Source: an uncultured Bacilli bacterium (GTDB lineage: Bacteria; Bacillota_I; Bacilli_A; RF39; UBA660). From it: a stretch of 64,000 bases of DNA. The notes beneath the pieces were generated by a model that saw only the letters and a list, made by a program, of their open reading frames with translations, did no database searches and was not told the DNA's origin. Position 1 is the stretch's first letter. The number at the start of each line of letters is the position of its first letter. Both the position numbers and the translations under genes were made by a program. Location: positions 1-64,000 of the forward strand of contig CASPWD010000004.1 in assembly GCA_949425635.1 (NCBI GenBank). The letters run 5' to 3'. Shown piece by piece: positions 48,126 through 56,114 of this stretch.

Positions 48126-51100
48126 ATGAAGATAATGTTAATGGATGCAACAAAATTAGTTAATTTAGTTCTACCTAATAAAGTTTTTGGTAACTATTGG
48201 ATAGTAAACTCAGAAAAAGAAAACTTAGTTGGTGTAGAAGCTGTAGATAACAATTGGGTTTTGAAAAGTAATAGTGAAGTTAAGGTATATAGAAATGGAT
48301 CTATTATAGATGAAGTAATTTTAGAGTATGAAAAGTTTTACATTATAAAGAATATTTTATTAGGAAATAGTTATATTATCTATACATGTCCTTTGTATGA
48401 TCCTAATGTACTACAACTTAACATATCTTTGAATAGTGAACAAAATCCTACTTGGTATATAGGTAACAATGGGTCGCAAGATCAAATATCAAATTATCCA
48501 AATATAATTTCTTATGAACAACCTGGAATAAATAAGAACCAATTAATGTTAACATTAAATAATGGAAAGTATACTGTTACTAATTTAAATCCAGATATTC
48601 CAATGTATATTAATGGTGTATTATATCAGAAGAGTGATTTAGTTTATGGAGATACAATTTTTATTTTGGGTCTTAAATTATCAATTGTAAAAGATATATT
48701 TTATATTAACAATCCTAATAAACTTATTAGATTTGATTCGCAATGGTTTAATGTACGTCAGTTGCCTAAATTAGATTTTAGTATAATATCAGATGAACCA
48801 GATCCTGTTATTGAAATGTATAAAAAGGAAGATTATTTCTTAAAACCTCCAAGATTTGATGAGAGAATAGAAGAGAAAGAATTAGTTATAGATCCACCTC
48901 CTAATAGTCAAAAGCAAGAAGAAATGCCTGCTATATTCCAAATGGGTTCCATGATGATGATGGGTATGACTTCAATGATGACTGGTGTTACAACGTTTAT
49001 AAGTGTTTTAAATGGAACAATGCAACTTAGTCAAGCTTTGCCTTCTATTTTAACAACTTTAGCAATGTTAATATGTATGATGATACTTCCATCAGTAAGT
49101 AGAATGTATACAAAACATAGAAAAAAAGTTTATGAAAGAAAAAGACAGGCTACTTATAGTATGTATGTTAATAAAAAAAGAGAAGAATTCTTAACTGAAA
49201 TGAAAAAAGAACAACAAATTTTAGTTGAGAAATATATACCATTAAAAGAAGTTGGAGATATTATTCTTTATAAAAAACGTAATTTATGGGAGAAGAATAT
49301 TGGTGATTATGATTTCTTGACGATTAGATTGGGTATTGGAGCTATACCACCTTTCTTTAAAGTTAATTATCCAGACGAACATTTTTCAATGGATGATGAA
49401 GATAATTTGATGGGATATTTAAGAGAACTTGAAAAAGAGACGAGTATGTTAGAAAATGTTCCTGTTACGTATTCATTGGTTGATAAATATATTACTGCAG
49501 TTATAGGTTCAAAGAATGTAACAGATCCTTTCTTAAGAGGAATATTATTACAAATATTTGCTTATCATGGATATGATGCTTTGAAAGTTTGTGTGTTTAC
49601 AAATAATTCTAATGCTAAATTCTGGGAAGATATTAAAGATTGTCCATACTTTTGGGATGATAATAGAACAATAAGATTCTTTGGTACTAATAGTGATGAG
49701 ATAAATCAAATTAGTTCTTATTTTGAAGAATTGTTGTCGTCTGTAAGAGATGCTAATTCTGAAAATAAAGGTAGTGAAGGGAAAGAGACTACTAAGTTAG
49801 GAATTAGATATTTAATTATTACAGATGATATAAATATGGTAAGAAATGTAAGTATTATTCATTCTTTGATAACTTCAACAGAGTATCTAGGAATAAGTTT
49901 ATTAATATTTACAGAAAGATTAAATTCTTTACCTAATGAAGTTGAACATTTTATTAGTGTTGATGAAAGAACGGGTGGAGTCTTTGAAAGAGTTTTAACG
50001 GATAGTAAGAGAATTAATTTTGTACCAGATTTTATGTATGGTTCATTAGAAAAATATACTTATGTTGTATCTAATATTCCAATAGCTATTAATGGTGGTA
50101 AGTTTCAATTACCTGCAACTTATACTTTCTTGGAGATGTATAATGTGTCTAATGTTAATCAATTAAATGCTTTAGCGAGGTGGAAAGATAGTGATCCAAT
50201 AAAAACGCTGGCAGCTCCGATTGGAATTAATGAATATGGAGATTTGTTTAAGTTGGATTTACATGAAAAAGCACATGGACCACATGGCTTGATTGCTGGT
50301 ATGACAGGTTCAGGTAAGTCAGAATTTATTATTTCATTCATTTTAAGTATGGCAGTTAATTATCATCCTGATGAAGTACAATTTGTACTTATAGATTATA
50401 AAGGTGGAGGATTAGCTGGAGCTTTTGAAAATAGAGAAACAGGATTGAAGTTGCCACATTTAGCGGGTACTATAACAAACTTAGATGTTAGTGAAATTAA
50501 TAGAAGTTTGGCATCACTTCAGAGTGAATTAAAGAGACGTCAAGCAGAGTTTAATAAAGCGAGGGATAAAGTAGGAGAATCAACTATTGATATTTATAAG
50601 TATCAGAGATTGTATAGAAATGGTCAGGTTGATAAACCTATTGCTCATTTATTTATTATAAGTGACGAATTTGCAGAGTTAAAAGCACAGCAACCTGAGT
50701 TTATGAATGAGTTAATTTCAACCTCACGTATTGGACGTTCATTAGGAGTTCACTTAATACTTGCAACACAAAAACCTAGTGGAGTTGTTAATGATCAAAT
50801 TTGGTCAAACTCTAAGTTTAAAGTATGTTTGAAAGTTCAAGATAGATCAGATAGTCAAGAAATGATAAAGAGACCTGATGCTGCTTCTATAAAAGAAACG
50901 GGAAGGTTCTTCTTACAAGTAGGTTATGATGAATTCTTTGCAATGGGACAATCAGCTTGGACAGGTGCTCCTTATTATGAAGCAGATGTAAGAAAGAAGA
51001 AAATAGATAATACAATATCTTTTGTTGATAATCTTGGAGCACCATTTAAGTTAGTAGAAGATGGTAAGAATAATATTGTTGGTGTTTTAAAAGGTGAAGA

Positions 51101-52781
51101 ATTACCTAATATAATGAAGTATTTAGTTGACTTATCTAAACAAGAAAATATTAAGGTTAAACAGTTATGGTTAAATGCTTTACCACCGATTATTTATATT
51201 GATGGTCTTAAGGAAAAATACGAATACAAGAAAGATGTTTGTGATATCAATCCAGTTATTGGTGAGTACGATGCTCCAGATTTGCAAAAACAAGGATTGC
51301 TTACAATGCCAATTACGCAGACAGGAAACTGGATAGTATATGGTATGGCCGATAGTGGTAAAGAAGAAATGATTAATTCTTTTGTTTATTCTTGTATTAT
51401 GACGTATTCACCACAAGAGCTTAATATGTATTTATTGGACTTTGGTGCTGAAACATTGAAAATGTATCGTAAAGCTCCACAAGTCGGAGATGTTGTTTTA
51501 CAAAATGATACTGATAAAGTGGCTAATTTATGGAAAATGATTACTGAAAAAATTGCTGCTCGTAAAAAGCTATTCGCTGATTATGGCGGAGACTTTATAT
51601 CTTATTTTAAAGCAACTGGTAAAATTTTACCGAATATCATAGTAATAATAAATGGTTTTGAATTATATAATGAAAACTTTGGTGATGAAACATTTGATTT
51701 ACTTACAACGATTACTCGAGATTGTCAGAAGTATGGAGTATATTTTATAATGACATCGACAACTTCAAATGGTATAAGATCGAAGTTAGCTCAATATTTA
51801 CCAAATCATTTAGTGTTCCAAATGAATGATAAATATGATTATTCAACATTACTAGCAAGAACTAAATTAGAACCTAATAATATAAGTGGTCGTGGTTTAG
51901 TTAAACTAGATAGAGTTTATGAATTCCAAGCAGCGGTTCCAACAGAAAAAGATAATTATAATACATTTATTTCTGAGAAAGTTAAAATGGTTTGTAATAT
52001 GTATACTACTAGTGCACCTAAGATTCCAGTATTACCTGAAATAGTAACGCTTGCTGATGTAACTGAAGCCTTTAAGGGTGTTGATTCAGTTCCAGTAGGT
52101 ATAGAAAAAGAATCTTTAGCTATTAGAACTTTAGATTTAACTAAGAATACAGTTAATATTATTACAGGTATGGAATTTAATGAGATGAAGATTTTTGGAA
52201 ATATGTTTATCAAAGAACTTTCTAATTTGCTTGGTAAAGATTGCTATATTTATGATATGGAAAAAATCTATTCTGAATATAGGGATGTTGTAACTTATGC
52301 TGATAGAGATATTTTAGAGAATTTTAAAACATTTGGAAAACTTACTTTTGATTCCTTTAATAAATATAAAGAAGCAGGCTTTGATGTTAATGCAATTAGT
52401 GATGTATCAGAGAAGGTTTGTGTTATAGTTGGTATCGATAAGTTTAAGACTATGTTAGGAACAGAGTTCGATGGAGCTTTTGGCAGTTTGATTACGATGA
52501 TAAAAGGAATGCCTAAGTTTCACTTTGTAATAATTGATACAGCTGATAACTTTAAGAAGCGTGAATACGATTCATGGTATAAAGATTCTATATCTGGAAC
52601 GAAAGGTATCTGGATTGGAAATGGTGTGGGAACACAATATACTATTAAGTCGACTTTACCATCAAGACTTCTTTCTGCTAAATTAGATAAGAACTTCGGT
52701 TATTATATTGATGGCAGTACGACAGTGTTAGTTAAGTTTGTTTCCGAAGTTGGCGAAGAAGAAGTTTATGAAACTTTATAA
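48126..52781 (+). CDS. essC: EssC-type FtsK/SpoIIIE ATPase of type VII secretion
   Basis: A 1551-residue motor of Firmicutes ESX secretion. The N-terminal 220 residues look like two FHA-type domains (LMLTLNNGKYTVTNLNPD, MYINGVLYQKSDLVYGD). Two membrane helices lie near 275-330. The first FtsK domain has an intact Walker A GMTGSGKSE (725-733), DYKGGG and IISDEFAEL. The second has a degenerate Walker A GMADSGKEE (1073-1081), where Ser/Thr is Glu. The third domain (about 1340-1551) has no Walker A. This pattern matches EssC, where the first domain is the active one. An AAGGGGAG site precedes the start. No EsaA, EssA or EssB follows. Confidence 0.93.
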   Translation: MKIMLMDATKLVNLVLPNKVFGNYWIVNSEKENLVGVEAVDNNWVLKSNSEVKVYRNGSIIDEVILEYEKFYIIKNILLGNSYIIYTCPLYDPNVLQLNISLNSEQNPTWYIGNNGSQDQISNYPNIISYEQPGINKNQLMLTLNNGKYTVTNLNPDIPMYINGVLYQKSDLVYGDTIFILGLKLSIVKDIFYINNPNKLIRFDSQWFNVRQLPKLDFSIISDEPDPVIEMYKKEDYFLKPPRFDERIEEKELVIDPPPNSQKQEEMPAIFQMGSMMMMGMTSMMTGVTTFISVLNGTMQLSQALPSILTTLAMLICMMILPSVSRMYTKHRKKVYERKRQATYSMYVNKKREEFLTEMKKEQQILVEKYIPLKEVGDIILYKKRNLWEKNIGDYDFLTIRLGIGAIPPFFKVNYPDEHFSMDDEDNLMGYLRELEKETSMLENVPVTYSLVDKYITAVIGSKNVTDPFLRGILLQIFAYHGYDALKVCVFTNNSNAKFWEDIKDCPYFWDDNRTIRFFGTNSDEINQISSYFEELLSSVRDANSENKGSEGKETTKLGIRYLIITDDINMVRNVSIIHSLITSTEYLGISLLIFTERLNSLPNEVEHFISVDERTGGVFERVLTDSKRINFVPDFMYGSLEKYTYVVSNIPIAINGGKFQLPATYTFLEMYNVSNVNQLNALARWKDSDPIKTLAAPIGINEYGDLFKLDLHEKAHGPHGLIAGMTGSGKSEFIISFILSMAVNYHPDEVQFVLIDYKGGGLAGAFENRETGLKLPHLAGTITNLDVSEINRSLASLQSELKRRQAEFNKARDKVGESTIDIYKYQRLYRNGQVDKPIAHLFIISDEFAELKAQQPEFMNELISTSRIGRSLGVHLILATQKPSGVVNDQIWSNSKFKVCLKVQDRSDSQEMIKRPDAASIKETGRFFLQVGYDEFFAMGQSAWTGAPYYEADVRKKKIDNTISFVDNLGAPFKLVEDGKNNIVGVLKGEELPNIMKYLVDLSKQENIKVKQLWLNALPPIIYIDGLKEKYEYKKDVCDINPVIGEYDAPDLQKQGLLTMPITQTGNWIVYGMADSGKEEMINSFVYSCIMTYSPQELNMYLLDFGAETLKMYRKAPQVGDVVLQNDTDKVANLWKMITEKIAARKKLFADYGGDFISYFKATGKILPNIIVIINGFELYNENFGDETFDLLTTITRDCQKYGVYFIMTSTTSNGIRSKLAQYLPNHLVFQMNDKYDYSTLLARTKLEPNNISGRGLVKLDRVYEFQAAVPTEKDNYNTFISEKVKMVCNMYTTSAPKIPVLPEIVTLADVTEAFKGVDSVPVGIEKESLAIRTLDLTKNTVNIITGMEFNEMKIFGNMFIKELSNLLGKDCYIYDMEKIYSEYRDVVTYADRDILENFKTFGKLTFDSFNKYKEAGFDVNAISDVSEKVCVIVGIDKFKTMLGTEFDGAFGSLITMIKGMPKFHFVIIDTADNFKKREYDSWYKDSISGTKGIWIGNGVGTQYTIKSTLPSRLLSAKLDKNFGYYIDGSTTVLVKFVSEVGEEEVYETL

Positions 52782-52782
52782 G

Positions 52783-52810
52783 AAAGTAGCTTAAGTTAAG
52801 CTGCTTTTTT
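52783..52810 (+). terminator. Terminator after essC
   Basis: AAAGTAGCTTA (52783-52793) pairs with TAAGCTGCTTT (52798-52808, one mismatch), followed by T. Confidence 0.75.
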
Positions 52811-52829
52811 GTTTATAAAAATATAAAAA

Positions 52830-52905
52830 TGGCAGAGGATGCAGGAGTTGGACCTATATCATCGGTTTTGGAGACCGTTGTTCTACCATTGTATGATAAT
52901 CGTTA
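52830..52905 (-). pseudogene. Degenerate tRNA-Trp (anticodon CCA)
   Basis: On the minus strand the anticodon arm ACGGT-CTCCAAA-ACCGA has a tRNA-Trp CCA anticodon. The D-loop side CAATGGTAGAAC, a four-base variable loop, a T arm (loop TCCAACT instead of TTCGAAT; four of five stem pairs) and an ATCCTCT acceptor strand with G and CCA follow. The D-stem 5' strand is lost, and the acceptor 5' strand pairs at only four of seven positions. The T-loop lacks the usual U55. It therefore looks like a decayed tRNA-Trp gene rather than a working one. Confidence 0.7.
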
Positions 52906-52980
52906 ATTCTAGATTTTTATAATATAAACTAAAAATAGCGATATGTAAAGGAAATATTTCAATTTAAGTGAAGTGTTTCA

Positions 52981-53009
52981 TTGACTTTGAAGTTTATTTA
53001 ATGTATTAT
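52981..53009 (+). promoter_or_regulatory. Promoter of the esaB-WXG operon
   Basis: TTGACT (52981-52986), 17 bases, TATTAT (53004-53009), 98 bases before the ATG. Together with the terminator after essC, it makes the small genes a separate transcription unit. Confidence 0.65.
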
Positions 53010-53106
53010 TTTGTTATAAGAGTATAAGAATTAGTTTATGGGGAATTGGTTTAAATAGGTACGCTATTTTATATTCTTAAAATTCGACTGAACGGGGGAC
53101 TAAGTT

Positions 53107-53370
53107 ATGAATAATAATAATAATAAGGTCTGTGTAGATTTGATTGTACCTAGTATTGAAGAGAGATACAACGTATTTATTCCTGTTAATAAGAAGACTA
53201 TTGAAATTATATTCTTATTAAATAAAGCTATTAATGATATGACTGATGGGAATTTTCCTATGTTAGATAGTTTGTCATTAATAAATGCTAATGATGGTAC
53301 TGTTTATGATACTGGAAGTACTTTTTTAGAGAACAATATCTTAAATGGTGCAAAGCTAATTTTATTATAA
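53107..53370 (+). CDS. esaB: EsaB/YukD-like ubiquitin-fold protein of type VII secretion
   Basis: An 87-residue protein with the YukD pattern: strand VCVDLIVPSIEERYNVFIP, a helix TIEIIFLLNKAIND, LSLINANDGTVYD and a final NGAKLILL strand. EsaB/YukD proteins are small cytosolic ubiquitin-like factors needed for, or regulating, type VII secretion. The ribosome binding site is GGGGGA before ATG. It is first in the small-gene operon. Usual length is about 80 residues. Confidence 0.85.
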   Translation: MNNNNNKVCVDLIVPSIEERYNVFIPVNKKTIEIIFLLNKAINDMTDGNFPMLDSLSLINANDGTVYDTGSTFLENNILNGAKLILL

Positions 53371-53388
53371 AAACGAGGAGGTGAGACG

Positions 53389-53688
53389 ATGAATAATTAC
53401 ACTTATACTGAAGCACAAATGGCAGAAGTTATTTCACAATTACAAAGTATTAAAGGCTCTATGGATGGTTTAGCTGAAAATATAAAGACTATTTTAAGAG
53501 ATAAATTAATGGCTGAAGGTATTGTTGGTTCAACTGCTGATGTATTATTAGAAACTTTTGATGCTGAAGTTGTAAAACCAATTATCGGATATTCTGAAGT
53601 AAGTGATGCTTATATTAGCCAAAATCAACAAGTAAAAGATTTAGCTGACGAAACTAGTCGCCAAAATCAACAAATAGCTGGTATGTAA
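53389..53688 (+). CDS. Small helical WXG100-size protein A (no WXG)
   Basis: A 99-residue helical protein. The N-terminal helix YTEAQMAEVISQLQSIKGSM and the C-terminal helix around YISQNQQVKDLADETSRQ flank a turn, as in WXG100 or LXG-partner (Lap-like) proteins. The central W-x-G is missing; the mid region reads GIVGSTADVLLETFDAEV. No signal peptide. The AGGAGGTGA site is very strong. It is likely a secreted type VII substrate or targeting partner. Confidence 0.65.
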   Translation: MNNYTYTEAQMAEVISQLQSIKGSMDGLAENIKTILRDKLMAEGIVGSTADVLLETFDAEVVKPIIGYSEVSDAYISQNQQVKDLADETSRQNQQIAGM

Positions 53689-53715
53689 AAAAACAATATA
53701 GAGAGGATGATATAG

Positions 53716-54030
53716 ATGAGAGAAACATTTAATGCCGAAGCTGCTAGAACTGCAATCCGTAATGCATCTTCTGAAATCGAAGAATTGATTAGAAAATTCC
53801 AAGAATCTCGTGAAGAAGTAAATCAACAAATGGGTGCTAACGTAGCTGTAAGTGCTGCAATGGGTGGACAACTTGGTGAAGCTGCTAAAAGAGCTTTCGA
53901 AGCTGGAAGTGCAGTAAACTTTGAAGAATTACGTGCAAAAATGGATAATTTTATAAATAACAGAGTTGAAACTATCGTTAAGAATAGTTTAGAAATGCAA
54001 GACGCTGCTCAATCTGTTTACGGAAACTAA
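53716..54030 (+). CDS. Small helical WXG100-size protein B
   Basis: A 104-residue protein with two long helices around a Gly-rich turn (AAMGGQLGEAAKRAFE), the place of the W-x-G motif. The N-terminus RETFNAEAARTAI is nearly shared with the start of the 475-residue protein at 54437 (AETFNSEGVKAKM), indicating common origin. It contains no Trp and no signal peptide. Ala-, Glu- and Asn-rich composition fits a secreted helical hairpin. It lies before two strong RNA hairpins, so it may be made in excess over downstream genes. Confidence 0.65.
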   Translation: MRETFNAEAARTAIRNASSEIEELIRKFQESREEVNQQMGANVAVSAAMGGQLGEAAKRAFEAGSAVNFEELRAKMDNFINNRVETIVKNSLEMQDAAQSVYGN

Positions 54031-54045
54031 TAAGATTAATAATTT

Positions 54046-54123
54046 GTACTGCATATTAGATATGCAGTACATTATAAGTGAAAGATGTTAGTTCATCTTT
54101 TATTTATAATGTACTTGGAGTAC
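54046..54123 (+). promoter_or_regulatory. Overlapping alternative hairpins in the type VII operon
   Basis: Hairpin A: GTACTGCATAT (54046-54056) with ATATGCAGTAC (54060-54070). Hairpin B: GTACATTATAA (54067-54077) with TTATAATGTAC (54104-54114), enclosing AAAGATG/CATCTTT (54081-54087, 54094-54100). Hairpin C: GTACT (54111-54115) with AGTAC (54119-54123), ending next to the ribosome binding site of the next gene. A and B share GTAC 54067-54070, and B and C share 54111-54114, so they exclude each other. The inner AAAGATG hairpin followed by TTTTATTT is terminator-like. Confidence 0.6.
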
Positions 54124-54137
54124 GGGAGGGTGATATT

Positions 54138-54425
54138 ATGGATTTTGCAACAAATTCAGGTTTATTAGAAGAACTTAGAGAACATTTAAATGATGCGATT
54201 ACTACTATTATCGAAGAAGAAGGTTTGATTTTTTCAGGAATTACTGATCTTAAAGAATCATGGGATGGTCAAAGTTACGAGGCTTTTCGTGAAAAGTGTG
54301 AAACTTATAGACCTGCAATGAATTCTTTAATTTCGATTTTAGAGGCTTATAAGGATATGATAGATAAGGTTATTGTTGAAAGCGATCAACTTGTTAGCGA
54401 TATTGCTACACAATTACATATATAG
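54138..54425 (+). CDS. WXG100 family protein
   Basis: A 95-residue helical hairpin with the motif ESWDGQSYEAFREK (W-D-G) at about residues 40-53. That and the length are typical of WXG100 proteins secreted by type VII systems. I place the start at ATG 54138, preceded by GGGAGGGTGA; an in-frame ATG 20 codons upstream lies within hairpin B and has no good site. The C-terminal helix has acidic residues (VESDQLVSDI). It is the only member here with a canonical WXG motif. Confidence 0.88.
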   Translation: MDFATNSGLLEELREHLNDAITTIIEEEGLIFSGITDLKESWDGQSYEAFREKCETYRPAMNSLISILEAYKDMIDKVIVESDQLVSDIATQLHI

Positions 54426-54436
54426 GAGGTGTTATT

Positions 54437-55864
54437 ATGGCAGAAACATTTAATTCTGAAGGCGTAAAAGCAAAGATGTCTGAGTTGGAAACACATTTTC
54501 AGAAATTTGCAGAAACTTTAAAAGATATAAACACAACAGTGAATGAATTAGTTAATAATGGGCCAGATTCAGCAATATTTGGTGAAGTTGGAAGTTCTCT
54601 TTTAAATACATGGAATTATAATTCTAGTACATTTGGAGATTTTCATGCTAATTTTCAAAATTGGACAGAAGTTGTGTCTGTTATAGCGGCTAATAATGCA
54701 CAATTTGTGGTAGCGGCTGAAAGTATTTATAGAAGTAATGGAGCTAATTTAGAGGGCGTTCAAGATAAGAGAGCAGCTTATGCTGCTGATCCAACTGCTT
54801 CAGAATATTATCAAAATGCTATAAATAAAGAAAATGATGGTGGGAATTGCCCTTGGACTTCTTACGAAGATGCTGTAGCGGCTGGAATTTATAATATTCG
54901 TACTCCTCATGAATTTTCTAGAGGTGGAGATGATAAGGAAAAATATGGTACTTATCAAAATTATTTGAATGCTATGTATGAAAAATATGTCACTAATGGT
55001 TTAGAAGCTGCTGAAATTTTTATAGGTGCTTATGGACTTGACGCAACTAGCAATGAGTGGATATCTGCTTATGAAGCTTTATCACAAGAGGCTAAAGATA
55101 TAGTTGACAAAGCTCAAGCAGAACAAGGAGAAAATACTGGGGGAAGCGAAGAACCACCAGCTAATGAGCCAGAATCTGGAAGTGGAAGTAATTCATCTGC
55201 TCCTATTAAAGTAGTTTCTGGTCAAGAAGTTGTATTAAATGGTGAAAAATGTTACTTCCTTATGAGAGATAGTCAAGGTAATAATTATTATGTTAAGAGT
55301 ACAGATGCAAATGCACAAGTATTTGTAGCTGATGAGAATGGTAATTTATCTCCATATTTAAATTATACAAATAACAAGATTGTATCTCGTGAAAGTTTTG
55401 TTAATGATCGAAAATATAATATGGATTACTATTGGAATATTGAATACAACAATGGTGTTACTCCTTATGACGATGTTGGTTCTACTGTTGATAGTTCGTT
55501 TACAGCTAATGTTAGTAATCCAAGTCAAGGAATGGTAACTTATAGTCAAGATTATCTACAAAATAATGCTACTACTTTAGATGCTTTTGATCGTGGAACT
55601 TACGGATTAGATGGTAATACTCCAATGCCAGAAGTTTTATATATTGCTCCTGGTCAAAGTATTAAATACGATAAACCTTGGGATACTTATGATAATAAAA
55701 TATCAGGTGGTTCAAATGGTACTTATCTAGTATATGATTCAAGTAGTGATGCGTATTATGTTATAAAAGATGGTTCTTATTATTCTACACGTAGTAATGG
55801 TACTTTTGGAGCATGGATATCTCGAGAACAATTATTAAATGAAAGAACAACTATAACTAAGTAG
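54437..55864 (+). CDS. Type VII substrate-like protein with WXG-like N-terminus
   Basis: A 475-residue protein without signal peptide. Residues 1-115 form a helical region whose start (ETFNSEGVKAKM) parallels the small protein at 53716; a WNYNS turn stands near residue 55. A middle segment (about 120-230) is helical. A low-complexity linker (EEPPANEPESGSGSNSS) lies near 233-250. The C-terminus (about 250-475) is beta-rich and hydrophilic, with many Tyr, Asn and Ser (YFLMRDSQGNNYYVK, YLVYDSSSDAYYV). The last part has a repeated DSSS/DG-Y-Y-x pattern. I recognise no enzymatic motif. It is a likely secreted substrate, surface-binding rather than obviously toxic. Confidence 0.6.
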   Translation: MAETFNSEGVKAKMSELETHFQKFAETLKDINTTVNELVNNGPDSAIFGEVGSSLLNTWNYNSSTFGDFHANFQNWTEVVSVIAANNAQFVVAAESIYRSNGANLEGVQDKRAAYAADPTASEYYQNAINKENDGGNCPWTSYEDAVAAGIYNIRTPHEFSRGGDDKEKYGTYQNYLNAMYEKYVTNGLEAAEIFIGAYGLDATSNEWISAYEALSQEAKDIVDKAQAEQGENTGGSEEPPANEPESGSGSNSSAPIKVVSGQEVVLNGEKCYFLMRDSQGNNYYVKSTDANAQVFVADENGNLSPYLNYTNNKIVSRESFVNDRKYNMDYYWNIEYNNGVTPYDDVGSTVDSSFTANVSNPSQGMVTYSQDYLQNNATTLDAFDRGTYGLDGNTPMPEVLYIAPGQSIKYDKPWDTYDNKISGGSNGTYLVYDSSSDAYYVIKDGSYYSTRSNGTFGAWISREQLLNERTTITK

Positions 55865-55875
55865 AGGTGAAAAAA

Positions 55876-56112
55876 ATGGATTATGATAATTTTGAACAAG
55901 TTGCAAAAAAGCTTGATGGCCTTGATGACCTTACAGAAAAAGCAAAAGAATTTCTTGATACTGAATTATTACAATTGAGTAGTGGTGATTTAACATCATT
56001 TTTATCAAAAATGAATACTGTGAGTACAGAAATTACTAATGCTGCCACAAGTGTACGTAAAAAAGGTACTACTTTAAGTAATATAGAAAATAATGTGAAG
56101 AACGGGGGATAG
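55876..56112 (+). CDS. Small helical partner protein (Lap-like)
   Basis: A 78-residue helical protein; ATG 55876 follows AGAGGTGA, whereas an in-frame GTG at 55867 lies within that site. Helices: YDNFEQVAKKLDGLDDLTE and SFLSKMNTVSTEITNAATSV, separated by a short turn. Lying directly upstream of the large LXG-like gene (2-base gap), it matches in size and place the small helical partners that accompany LXG substrates. Sequence similarity to DUF3130/DUF3958 was not established. Confidence 0.55.
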   Translation: MDYDNFEQVAKKLDGLDDLTEKAKEFLDTELLQLSSGDLTSFLSKMNTVSTEITNAATSVRKKGTTLSNIENNVKNGG

Positions 56113-56114
56113 TT

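Larger units (their letters stand above)
52782..53106. other. 325-base gap between essC and esaB
   Basis: It holds the essC terminator, the decayed tRNA-Trp on the minus strand and the esaB promoter with a leader of about 90 bases. No ORF with coding character is seen. Confidence 0.7.

Noticed and set aside
53389-55864. Reading the WXG-less small proteins as a toxin-antitoxin pair
   Set aside because: Their size, helical make-up and place beside EssC, EsaB and a true WXG100 gene fit type VII substrates better.
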